Origin: Peloplasma aerotolerans
GTDB lineage: Bacteria; Bacillota_I; Bacilli_A; Acholeplasmatales; Acholeplasmataceae
NCBI RefSeq assembly: GCF_030012175.1
Contig: NZ_JASCXW010000001.1
Location: 62,001 to 126,000 of the forward strand
Length of the DNA: 64,000 bases
Reading direction: 5' to 3'
Shown in pieces: positions 9,026-16,579 of this stretch. Under the pieces are notes generated by a model, which was given only the letters and a program-made list of their open reading frames with translations, was not told the DNA's origin and did not search any database. The first letter of the stretch is position 1. Each line of letters begins with the position of its first letter. The position numbers and the translations under genes are program-made.

Positions 9026-10663
9026 ATGAAATTAACCATTGATGGAAAAGATTATACATACGAACAGCCATTATCACTTAAGGATGTTGCCAAAGACTTA
9101 AAAGAAAAAGATATGCTTGCAGCAACCGTAAATGGTAGACTCAGAGAATTAAGTTATATTCCAACAAAAGATAGTCATGTTGAGTTCTTAAAGTTTAATC
9201 ATAGTGATGCCATTCGTATTTATGAATCGACGCTACGCTATGTGATCGCCATGGCATTAAGGAACTTGTATCCAAAAGTTAAAATAAAGTTTAATTACAG
9301 TATTTCAAGATCGATTCTAGCTGTATTAGATGGCTTAGATGAGATTTTAAATGCGCAAATCGTTTTAGAAATCGATCAAGAAGTTAAAAGGCTGATTGAA
9401 CAAGATTTAACGATTACTAGAAAACGTGTCTCCATTGGTGAAGCTATTAAAATTTATAATGATTTAGGTATGCAAGATAAAATATCTATTTTAGGATATC
9501 GTGAAGAAGATTACGTCAACTTATATGAATGCTCACAATATATTAACTACATGTTTGGTTATATGTTACCTTCAACAGGATTTTTAAGAGATTACAAGCT
9601 TTTCTTATATCATCCGGGATTCATTATTCAATATCCTAGAGCTGAATTTAACGGGCAAATCCCTGCATTTAATGATGAACCAACTTTTGGTTCAGCACTT
9701 AAAGAAGTTGCTAAGTGGGGTAAGATTATCCAAGGGAATACGATTCCTAAAATTAACGAATATGCTAAAGAAAGAAAACTATCTGTTGATTTTGTTAATA
9801 TGTGTGAAACAAAACATGCACATCAACTTGCAGAATTAGGTGAGATGATCGCAAGTAATATCGATAGTATTCGTTTAATCGGTATTGCTGGGCCATCGTC
9901 ATCAGGTAAAACGACATTTTCAAATCGCTTACGTGTTGAATTAATGACGAGAGGCATTAAGCCTGTTATGATTTCAATCGATGATTATTATTTAGGTAAA
10001 GATAGCGCACCAAAAAATGAAGATGGGTCACCTGATTTAGAGCATGTTGATGCACTTGATGTTGAATTATTCAATCATGATATGCTTGCTTTAATTCAAG
10101 GTCAAACAGTTGTGTTACCACACTTTAATTTTATGTCTGGAAAACGTGAAGCAGGTCATACCATTCACTTGCCTAAAGATTCTCCAATTATTATTGAAGG
10201 TATCCATGCATTGAATGAAAAATTAACAAGCAGTATTCCAAAACATCAAAAATTTAATATATATATATCACCTCAGACGCAATTACATATTGATGATCAT
10301 AATCCAATTAGCATTACTGAATTAAGATTGCTTAGAAGGCTTGTTAGAGACCAAAAATACCGTAATTCTTCTGCAATTGACACACTAGATATGTGGCCAT
10401 CAGTAAGACGTGGCGAGTTCAAGTGGATTTATCCAACCCAGAAACAAGCCAATTATGTTTTCAATTCAGAATTAACTTATGAGTTTGCTGTCTTGAAAAA
10501 ACATGCAGTTCCACAACTACAAGCTATATCTAGAGATAACAGACATTATATAACAGCAAACCGTTTACTCAAATTTTTAAAATATTTTTCTAGCATCGAC
10601 GATGATATCGTCCCATGTAATTCATTACTTCGTGAATTTATTGGAGGATCAAGTTTCAACTAA
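9026..10663 (+). CDS. TGS-domain nucleoside (uridine) kinase-like protein
   Basis: A 545-residue protein combining an N-terminal TGS domain (residues 1-60, as in threonyl-tRNA synthetase and Rel), a middle region related to the tRNA-synthetase editing/SAD domain (KHAHQLAELG near residue 272), and a C-terminal phosphoribulokinase/uridine kinase domain. The kinase P-loop is GPSSSGKTTF (near 290-299), followed by SIDDYYLG and IIIEGIHALN. This architecture is widespread in Firmicutes as a putative nucleoside kinase whose substrate has not been settled. An AAGGAG element lies seven bases before ATG. It lies ten bases after parC and is probably in the same operon. Confidence 0.87.
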   Translation: MKLTIDGKDYTYEQPLSLKDVAKDLKEKDMLAATVNGRLRELSYIPTKDSHVEFLKFNHSDAIRIYESTLRYVIAMALRNLYPKVKIKFNYSISRSILAVLDGLDEILNAQIVLEIDQEVKRLIEQDLTITRKRVSIGEAIKIYNDLGMQDKISILGYREEDYVNLYECSQYINYMFGYMLPSTGFLRDYKLFLYHPGFIIQYPRAEFNGQIPAFNDEPTFGSALKEVAKWGKIIQGNTIPKINEYAKERKLSVDFVNMCETKHAHQLAELGEMIASNIDSIRLIGIAGPSSSGKTTFSNRLRVELMTRGIKPVMISIDDYYLGKDSAPKNEDGSPDLEHVDALDVELFNHDMLALIQGQTVVLPHFNFMSGKREAGHTIHLPKDSPIIIEGIHALNEKLTSSIPKHQKFNIYISPQTQLHIDDHNPISITELRLLRRLVRDQKYRNSSAIDTLDMWPSVRRGEFKWIYPTQKQANYVFNSELTYEFAVLKKHAVPQLQAISRDNRHYITANRLLKFLKYFSSIDDDIVPCNSLLREFIGGSSFN

Positions 10664-10678
10664 GAAAGGAATATATGT

Positions 10679-11731
10679 ATGAAAGCTTTAGCAAATATGG
10701 ATCGCATTCAAATCTCAAATGAAGTGATGTTACTCTTATTGTCACTTTATGAATCAAAAGGTAAATCGTATTATTACGATGACCTTTTTAGTCGGGATGC
10801 CCATGCATTTGAAAAAAACACAATGGAGAGCAACTTAATCGCTTTAGCGCGCTATCTTGATTTAAAAATGACAGATGCAAGAATTAAGTTATTCGCTAAA
10901 AAACCGATGTCTCCAAGAACAAAAGATGAACATTTATTATTCAACTTAAAAACTGCTTTATATCAATTGCATAAGAGTCCTGAATCTTTCGAACTTTTAG
11001 TTAATGAAGTTGGGAATTTGATTAAGCTTTTATCTAAAAATACTGATCCCATTCAATTTAATACTTATGAGATTAAAGAAGAGGGCATGTTAAGACTTAA
11101 GAAACATTCAAAAAAAGAAGATTTAGAACAATTGATGCATTTGTTTGAAAGAAACGTTAAGACTAAAAAATATGAGTTGACCCAACTGATTACCAATTTT
11201 TATGTTGATTTCTTGAATTTAGATATCGTATCGAAACATAATGATTTGGTTGCTTTAATTATGTTATACTCATTATTAGCTAAATATTTCAATGTTTTTA
11301 AATATGTTAGTTTCTTTAAGCACTTTTTAGTCGATAAAGATGGCTGGCAATCAGGCATTGTTACCGCAAATTATTATTGGTCTTCAGGGTTTGCACAAAC
11401 AGAGATGTTATCACGAATGTTATTGAATCTATTATTGAAATCATATGAAGAAGTCGATGATATGGCACATGAATATCGCTTTGAAAAGGATTTGAATAAA
11501 TCTGATAATATTGAAAATACTGTGATGAAACTTGAAGAAATTTTTGCTAAAGAGGACATTAGAAAAAAACATCCAAATGTAAGTGATGCAACCATTGATC
11601 GAACGCTGAAGAGATTAAAGGATGAAGATAAGATACGTCCTTTAGGTAAAGGCAGAAGCTCCAAATGGCAGCGTATCGTTACAGGTAATAAAAAGTATGG
11701 TATGGAACAACTTTCGTTGTTTGGCGATTAA
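10679..11731 (+). CDS. Fic-fold-like protein with lost catalytic motif and C-terminal winged helix
   Basis: A 350-residue protein. The order of segments resembles Fic/DOC AMP-transferase family proteins. A helix rich in TKDEHLLFNLKTALYQL lies near residue 82. An ELTQLITNFYVDF helix (166-178) sits where the Fic helix begins. A post-active-site block FKYVSFFKHFL..DGWQ..NYYW (207-234) and a winged-helix tail DIRKKHPNVSDATIDRTLKR (near 290-310) follow. The HPFxxGNGR catalytic loop is replaced by LDIVSKHND, so AMPylation is unlikely. It lies 15 bases after the kinase gene, with AAAGGA as ribosome-binding site, and a terminator follows. The Fic relationship is my recognition by eye and should be treated as moderate. 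Confidence 0.6.
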   Translation: MKALANMDRIQISNEVMLLLLSLYESKGKSYYYDDLFSRDAHAFEKNTMESNLIALARYLDLKMTDARIKLFAKKPMSPRTKDEHLLFNLKTALYQLHKSPESFELLVNEVGNLIKLLSKNTDPIQFNTYEIKEEGMLRLKKHSKKEDLEQLMHLFERNVKTKKYELTQLITNFYVDFLNLDIVSKHNDLVALIMLYSLLAKYFNVFKYVSFFKHFLVDKDGWQSGIVTANYYWSSGFAQTEMLSRMLLNLLLKSYEEVDDMAHEYRFEKDLNKSDNIENTVMKLEEIFAKEDIRKKHPNVSDATIDRTLKRLKDEDKIRPLGKGRSSKWQRIVTGNKKYGMEQLSLFGD

Positions 11732-11755
11732 AGGCATTAGCCTTTTTTTGTTTTT
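11729..11755 (+). terminator. Terminator of the parE-parC-kinase-Fic-like unit
   Basis: AAAGGC (11730-11735) pairs with GCCTTT (11740-11745) around ATTA and is followed by T runs. It overlaps the stop codon of the Fic-like gene. Confidence 0.8.
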
Positions 11756-11791
11756 AACAAGCATTTAGTCAGCAAAAAGTTAATGATTCGA

Positions 11792-11797
11792 TATAAT
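11792..11797 (+). promoter_or_regulatory. -10 box for the EF-Ts gene
   Basis: TATAAT 24 bases upstream of the tsf ATG and just after the preceding terminator. No good -35 box was found at 16-18 bases. Confidence 0.5.
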
Positions 11798-11820
11798 AGA
11801 TATTGTGACAAGGAGGAACT

Positions 11821-12672
11821 ATGGACACAAATCTTATTAAAAAACTGAGAGAACAAACGAATAGAGGTGTGCTTGAATGTAAAAAAGCATTGGCATTAAA
11901 TCACAACGATTATGACAAAGCTTTAGCGTATTTAAATGAAACATATGAAGCTCCTAAAACAAATGACCGAGTCGCTTCTAAAGGTTTATGTCATGTTGTT
12001 ATAAAAGATGATGAAGCTATTTTATTTGAAGTGAATGCAGAAACTGATTTTGTTGCTAAAAACGAAGACTTTTTGAAACTCGTTAATGACTTAGGTGAAA
12101 GGTTAATCGACTCAGACGTTAGCAATGCTAAATCTGCATTAAAGCTCGACATCTTTGAGACAAATATTGAATCACATATTAAGAAAGTGAGTGCAACGAT
12201 TCAAGAAAAGGTTAATTTGCGACGTTTTTATCGTGTTCTAAAAGCATCAAATCAAACCTTTGGCACTTATTTTCATGGCGGTGGAAGGGTCGTTACTTTA
12301 GTCATCTTAAACCAACAAAATGAAAAGTTAGCACGTGATTTAGCTTTACAGATTGCTGCAACTTCACCTATTTATTTAGATCTATCTTATATTGATATTG
12401 ACACGATGAATTATGAGAAATTTATGTTTGAGAAAAAACACGGTCAGTTTGATGAAAAAGCATTTCATCAATATTTAGAAAGTATTACATTGTATACACA
12501 ACCATTTATTTATGAAGATGATAAAACTGTTGAAGCGATTCTATATGAACATCATGTTCAAATCATCGATTTCTTTAGATTTGAACTCGGTCAAGGTATT
12601 GAAGACAAACTCAATTGCAGATTAGATATACCTTGTGATGGTTCTAAAATAACTGTAACACCCATATATTAG
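11821..12672 (+). CDS. tsf: Elongation factor Ts
   Basis: A 283-residue guanine-nucleotide exchange factor for EF-Tu. The N-terminal UBA-like domain reads LIKKLREQTNRGVLECKKAL (residues 5-24). The highly conserved FEVNAETDFVAKNEDF region (near 69-84) contacts the EF-Tu G domain. A C-terminal FELGQGIEDK ends the core. The length is normal for EF-Ts, but the second half is divergent (GGGRVVTLVILN, QIAATSPIYLDLSYID). It has its own -10 box, an AAGGAGG site and its own terminator, and is not next to rpsB, its usual partner. A second rpsB-linked copy elsewhere cannot be excluded from this window. Confidence 0.9.
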   Translation: MDTNLIKKLREQTNRGVLECKKALALNHNDYDKALAYLNETYEAPKTNDRVASKGLCHVVIKDDEAILFEVNAETDFVAKNEDFLKLVNDLGERLIDSDVSNAKSALKLDIFETNIESHIKKVSATIQEKVNLRRFYRVLKASNQTFGTYFHGGGRVVTLVILNQQNEKLARDLALQIAATSPIYLDLSYIDIDTMNYEKFMFEKKHGQFDEKAFHQYLESITLYTQPFIYEDDKTVEAILYEHHVQIIDFFRFELGQGIEDKLNCRLDIPCDGSKITVTPIY

Positions 12673-12686
12673 GTTTATGATCAGAC

Positions 12687-12710
12687 AAAGGAACTCGTTT
12701 CCTTTTTTTG
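12687..12710 (+). terminator. Terminator of tsf
   Basis: AAAGGAA (12687-12693) pairs with TTCCTTT (12699-12705) and is followed by T. It lies 15 bases past the tsf stop. Confidence 0.8.
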
Positions 12711-12720
12711 TTTTATCACA

Positions 12721-12749
12721 TTTACTTATTGTCTTTTTAATGCTACAAT
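12721..12749 (+). promoter_or_regulatory. Promoter of the fused ABC transporter gene
   Basis: TTTACT (12721-12726), a 17-base spacer and TACAAT (12744-12749), 22 bases upstream of the ATG. Confidence 0.6.
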
Positions 12750-12770
12750 AAGAAAAGCGAGGTACATACG

Positions 12771-15230
12771 ATGATTGAACTTAAATGGGTAACGAAGCTA
12801 TATCCAGCTTCTAAAAAAGAGAGGGTTATTGCCTTACATAACGTGTCTTTAACATTCCCGCAAAAAGGAATGGTTTTTATTATTGGCCCTAAGAAAAGTG
12901 GAAAAACATCATTACTAAAAATCTTAAGTGGTTTAGATAAACCTTCTTTTGGAGATGTTTTTTATGATGGTACTTTAGCTGGCTTTGAACGCAAAGGCGA
13001 AAAAAGCAAGCATTTAATTACTTATGTATCTACGATTTTTGAAAATCATAATGTTAAAAGATTACAAACCGTTAAACAATCTGTTAAACAAGTTAAGCGT
13101 GATCAAGATTTAGTGAATCAATCGCTTCACCAAGCAAAGATTAATGATAAAGCAAAGTCGTTAGGATTACTTCTAACGCGTTTAGAGGGACAAAAAGCAG
13201 GTTTAGCTAAAGCAATAGCAAAAGATTCGAAAGTTATTATCATTGATGATCCTGATATAGATATGATGGATTCATTAAATGAATTATCTAAAGATCGATT
13301 GGTTGTCATTGCAACTGAGCAAAAAGAGCTTGCACAAGTCTATGCTGATCGTGTGATTGAAATTGAATTCGGAAAGATTATATCAGATACTATTATCAAG
13401 AAGAAAAAAATAAAAGGTTCTCTTATTGAGCTTACTAAAGATACTGAAAACACAAAAAACATACCAAACCTTTCTGTTTTGCAGTTGGGTAAAAGAATTG
13501 TTGGATTGATGCTATTTACGTTATCCTTAACGCTTGTGCTTTCATTTCTTGGTTCATTTTTCGCTTTAAGAGATTTTGATTTGAATCAAACCATGGCTTA
13601 TACGATGGAACAAAATGAGTCATATATTGTTCCACTCCAAAAATATCAAGAGCGTGCTTATACATTTGGTTGGCCATTTATTGTCCGTGCTGGAACACAT
13701 GCTATTGATGATGTCAGTTTAAATTATATATCAGGTATTAGAGGTAAAACTGGGAATTTATTACCGGTTTATCCTGCATATTACTTTAATAAGTCAATAC
13801 AGGATTTCTTTGAATATGATTTTTCTGAAGCAACTTTTGATTTTTCAAAGACCTATGATGCTATCCATTTTACTGAGATCATTGTTGTAGACGATTATTC
13901 AAGATTCCATGAACCTTTATTATATGGGTCATTACCAAGTCAATCTCAACAAATTCTCATTTATGATTATATGGCTGACCAATTGCTTCAAACAGGGTTA
14001 TTATCCGTACAAACAAGAGAAGATATGATTGGTTTAGTCTTAAATGATCGAGATACCAATTTAACGATTGAAATATCTGGTATTCTAAAAAGTATTTATA
14101 CACAGTTTGATTATATTAAACAAACCAACCATGTAGATTATCCAATTGAAAAAATATATTTAGCTGAATTGCAATCTATATATGGTAGTTCCTCATTATT
14201 ATCATCTGTCATTGCTGAATCCAAATCATATTCCGTCATGGAAACAGCCTTTTATACTTCTGAACAATATGGTTATATGATTGATACAGATATTAGAAAG
14301 TTAAATGTAGTGACTTCAACTGATCACTTAACATTTATTGGTGATATTTCTCCAGATTTCAGAAATCCTCGTGGAATGTTGATTTCTAATCATCAACTTG
14401 CTCATCTTTTAGGTGTTGATGTTGGTGAAATAACCGAATCGTTTGTCAACGATTTAGATTTATATGAATCTTTTGAATTTAGTGCTGGGACATTTCATTA
14501 TAATTACTTGCAATCTAAGTCACAATATCGTAGTATTTCATTACCCGTATATGGTATATATGAAAGTGATACATTAGATGAAAATCAAATGCATGTTTAC
14601 TTTCCAAATCAAAAACCTTTCAACACAAATGGTGAGTTAAGAAGATTATATTTATCACTAAGTGATGATTGGGAACTCAATGAAAAAATCTTGGCATTAT
14701 TTGTATGGCCAGAAGATAAAGCTGTCGCATTTTTCTATGAAAATGTTGGTTTCTTAAATGAAGATATTGGAATTTATGCTGCTGACCGTTTGATGGCTTC
14801 ACAAACGCAAAGTTACATTAATAGTTTTTCATTAAATTATGCTTTGATTTCATTTGGTTTACTCGTCACAACCCTCATGACATCTTATGTCTTATCTAGA
14901 CTATCTATTAGATGGAGTTATCAAGATACATTGCTGAGTCGTTCAAATGGTTATAGTGATAAAAAATTAAGTTTATTCTACACTTTAAGAATGTCCATAT
15001 GGATGATTTTAGCGATTGGTTTATCCGTGTTGATGCTACGCTATTTATTAAATAATCTTAACCAAAGTGGTCTACAAATTTATGAATATATGTACTTTAA
15101 TTTAGCACCAAAAGCTAGTTACTTAATCTTTGCTACAATCATCATCATTCCAATAATACTACTTACTTTTGGATTGTTAAGACTCATTCATTTAAAAAAG
15201 CTTTCGAAACTCAAAATAAATCATTTATGA
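12771..15230 (+). CDS. ABC ATPase-FtsX/MacB-type permease fusion with degenerate ATPase motifs
   Basis: An 819-residue protein: an N-terminal ABC ATPase domain (1-215), one membrane helix near 240-265, an extracytoplasmic domain of about 430 residues, and three C-terminal helices (roughly 695-720, 745-765, 785-808). This is the four-helix MacB/FtsX permease layout. Walker A is intact (G39-T46, GPKKSGKT). The signature is LEGQK instead of LSGGQ (138-142), the Walker B is followed by Asp160 instead of the catalytic Glu, and the switch His is replaced in ATEQ (181-184). The family exports or mechanically transmits signals rather than importing. Start: GCGAGG with ATG; own promoter. Confidence 0.85.
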   Translation: MIELKWVTKLYPASKKERVIALHNVSLTFPQKGMVFIIGPKKSGKTSLLKILSGLDKPSFGDVFYDGTLAGFERKGEKSKHLITYVSTIFENHNVKRLQTVKQSVKQVKRDQDLVNQSLHQAKINDKAKSLGLLLTRLEGQKAGLAKAIAKDSKVIIIDDPDIDMMDSLNELSKDRLVVIATEQKELAQVYADRVIEIEFGKIISDTIIKKKKIKGSLIELTKDTENTKNIPNLSVLQLGKRIVGLMLFTLSLTLVLSFLGSFFALRDFDLNQTMAYTMEQNESYIVPLQKYQERAYTFGWPFIVRAGTHAIDDVSLNYISGIRGKTGNLLPVYPAYYFNKSIQDFFEYDFSEATFDFSKTYDAIHFTEIIVVDDYSRFHEPLLYGSLPSQSQQILIYDYMADQLLQTGLLSVQTREDMIGLVLNDRDTNLTIEISGILKSIYTQFDYIKQTNHVDYPIEKIYLAELQSIYGSSSLLSSVIAESKSYSVMETAFYTSEQYGYMIDTDIRKLNVVTSTDHLTFIGDISPDFRNPRGMLISNHQLAHLLGVDVGEITESFVNDLDLYESFEFSAGTFHYNYLQSKSQYRSISLPVYGIYESDTLDENQMHVYFPNQKPFNTNGELRRLYLSLSDDWELNEKILALFVWPEDKAVAFFYENVGFLNEDIGIYAADRLMASQTQSYINSFSLNYALISFGLLVTTLMTSYVLSRLSIRWSYQDTLLSRSNGYSDKKLSLFYTLRMSIWMILAIGLSVLMLRYLLNNLNQSGLQIYEYMYFNLAPKASYLIFATIIIIPIILLTFGLLRLIHLKKLSKLKINHL

Positions 15231-15255
15231 CTTTATCTTTAATCTGTAATATAAT
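15227..15255 (+). promoter_or_regulatory. Promoter of the DUF2892 gene
   Basis: ATGACT (15227-15232), a 17-base spacer and perfect TATAAT (15250-15255). The -35 box overlaps the stop codon of the preceding ABC gene, so the small gene has its own transcription start. Confidence 0.6.
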
Positions 15256-15277
15256 ATAGATATAAAGAGGTGATGGT

Positions 15278-15493
15278 ATGAAGTACAATGAAAACATTGG
15301 AACAATTGATCAGTACATTCGTTATTTCTTAGCGATCGTATTCCTTGTATTATCTTTTATTGTAAATTTGTGGTTCTTTGTTGGAACAATCATTATGTTC
15401 GTAACTGGTTACTTCAAATTTAGCGGTCTCTATAAGCTACTTGGTATTAGCACTAACAAAATAAAAGAATCCTCCGAAGAGGACATAGATTAG
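15278..15493 (+). CDS. DUF2892 (YgaP-C-terminal-like) small membrane protein
   Basis: A 71-residue protein with an N-terminal NIGTIDQYIRYFLA motif, two closely spaced hydrophobic segments (about 15-33 and 36-52) and a SGLYKLLGIST end. That is the signature of the DUF2892 inner-membrane family, also found as the membrane part of the YgaP rhodanese. Here there is no rhodanese domain, and the tail is acidic (EESDEE-like). AGAGGTGAT precedes the ATG. The function is unknown. A terminator overlaps the stop. Confidence 0.85.
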   Translation: MKYNENIGTIDQYIRYFLAIVFLVLSFIVNLWFFVGTIIMFVTGYFKFSGLYKLLGISTNKIKESSEEDID

Positions 15494-15513
15494 GCCTGAT
15501 TAAGGCCTTTTTT
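15492..15513 (+). terminator. Terminator of the DUF2892 gene
   Basis: AGGCCT (15492-15497) pairs with AGGCCT (15503-15508) around GATTA, followed by a T run. It overlaps the stop codon. Confidence 0.85.
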
Positions 15514-15516
15514 ATT

Positions 15517-15540
15517 AAAAAAATAAGCTCAATTGAGCTT
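15517..15540 (-). terminator. Terminator of the TetR gene
   Basis: AAGCTC (15525-15530) and GAGCTT (15535-15540) form a stem around AATT. On minus it is followed by a T run (A at 15517-15523). It overlaps the stop of the regulator gene. Confidence 0.75.
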
Positions 15541-16144
15541 ATCTGAACATACCTGATTTTAAGACTTTCATCACATTATCGGTAATATTTTCTAAATCCG
15601 CATCAGTTAAAGTATCTCTAAATAAAACTTGTAACCCGACGAAGTTTGAAATTCCCATTAAAATGTATGATAATGTTTCTAAATCGATATCATCTTTAAC
15701 CTCACCATTTCGAACTGCATGGCTTAACTGTCTGACATAGTCGTGGCTAAATGTTTGATAATATTCTTTGAATAATTCTTTATCTGCAAACATTGATTCC
15801 CAAATGATACGATATGCAAGAGGATCATCCCATGCGAACTTTAAGAATGCTTTTATCCCTAAACGTTCTTTTTCATAACGGGTGTCTGCGTGTTTAATGC
15901 CTTCTGAGATAGCTTTTCTGATGGATCTACGGTATTTGCTTAGTAAATAAGAATATAAAGCGAATTTATCGTCAAAATATAAGTAGAAAGTTCCCGTAGC
16001 AATACGTGATTTTTCAATGATTTCGTTGATTGAAGTTGCTTGATACCCATTTTTAGAAAACAGCTTTCTTGCAGTTTCAATAATGTTATCAAATGTTTTT
16101 TGTCCATCTTTTCGTTTTGGAAGACGATAATTCGTTTGATTCAT
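15539..16144 (-). CDS. TetR/AcrR-family transcriptional regulator
   Basis: A 201-residue one-component regulator. The N-terminal helix-turn-helix (residues 18-62) shows the family pattern: ARKLFSKNGYQATSINEII, then SRIATGTFYLYFDDKFAL. A helical ligand-binding domain of about 135 residues follows, with no recognised ligand motif. It is transcribed divergently from the thiolase/Liv operon across a 435-base intergenic region. In the known FadR/PsrA-type regulators this arrangement means control of acyl-CoA-related genes, so it probably governs that operon and senses an acyl-CoA or acid. That role is inference. ATTAGGTGATAAC precedes the ATG. Confidence 0.9.
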   Translation of the reverse strand: MNQTNYRLPKRKDGQKTFDNIIETARKLFSKNGYQATSINEIIEKSRIATGTFYLYFDDKFALYSYLLSKYRRSIRKAISEGIKHADTRYEKERLGIKAFLKFAWDDPLAYRIIWESMFADKELFKEYYQTFSHDYVRQLSHAVRNGEVKDDIDLETLSYILMGISNFVGLQVLFRDTLTDADLENITDNVMKVLKSGMFR

Positions 16145-16224
16145 GTTATCACCTAATATAAGTGTATATCAAAGATTGAAAAAAAACAATGAAAAAATCT
16201 TTTATAAATTTGCATTTAATTCAT

Positions 16225-16234
16225 TTGATATCAA
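16225..16234. promoter_or_regulatory. Palindrome in the TetR/operon intergenic region (candidate operator)
   Basis: The perfect 10-base palindrome TTGATATCAA lies 80 bases upstream of the tetR start. TetR proteins usually bind palindromes near their own gene, but the site is AT-rich and short enough to be chance. Confidence 0.25.
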
Positions 16235-16403
16235 TCATTTGATGGGTTTTCTTTATGCTTTGTATAACAAAGATATCTACAAAAATGATTATTTTTTATG
16301 GCCTACTTCCATCTTATAATTGTTTTTTTTATATGGATAAGGACAATTGAAATCTTTGTTATTTATAAAGGTGTACAATTATTCATAAAACGCATGCAAA
16401 TCA

Positions 16404-16432
16404 TTGACATTATAGATGCACTATGATAAAAT
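16404..16432 (+). promoter_or_regulatory. Strong promoter of the thiolase-Liv-CoA operon
   Basis: A consensus TTGACA (16404-16409), a 17-base spacer and TAAAAT (16427-16432). Transcription would start near 16439, giving a leader of about 140 bases before the thiolase ATG at 16580. Inside the leader, AACAT/ATGTT (16447-16462) and TTACAC/GTGTAA (16475-16480 with 16524-16529) can pair. The rest of the 435-base gap (16145-16403) holds no gene that I can see. Confidence 0.8.
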
Positions 16433-16549
16433 AAAATCGAAATATGAACATCTATTCATGTTAGGAAATTTGAGTTACACGGTTAAGAACAACTTGATTA
16501 AGCCATTGTATTGTTTTTAATTTGTGTAATCAATTTTTTACGGAGTTAT

Positions 16550-16563
16550 TGAAAACGCTTTTA
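16550..16563 (+). promoter_or_regulatory. CRE-like site in the operon leader
   Basis: TGAAAACGCTTTTA matches the CcpA catabolite-responsive element consensus (TGWAANCGNTNWCA) at every position but one. It lies between the transcription start and the ribosome-binding site of the thiolase gene, a classic road-block position. Whether this organism has CcpA cannot be seen here. A related palindrome occurs at 37812-37828. Confidence 0.45.
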
Positions 16564-16579
16564 AGAAAGGAAATTAAAA

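Noticed and set aside
16225-16234. Firm TetR operator call on TTGATATCAA
   Set aside because: A ten-base AT-rich palindrome is expected by chance in such DNA; kept only as a low-confidence candidate.
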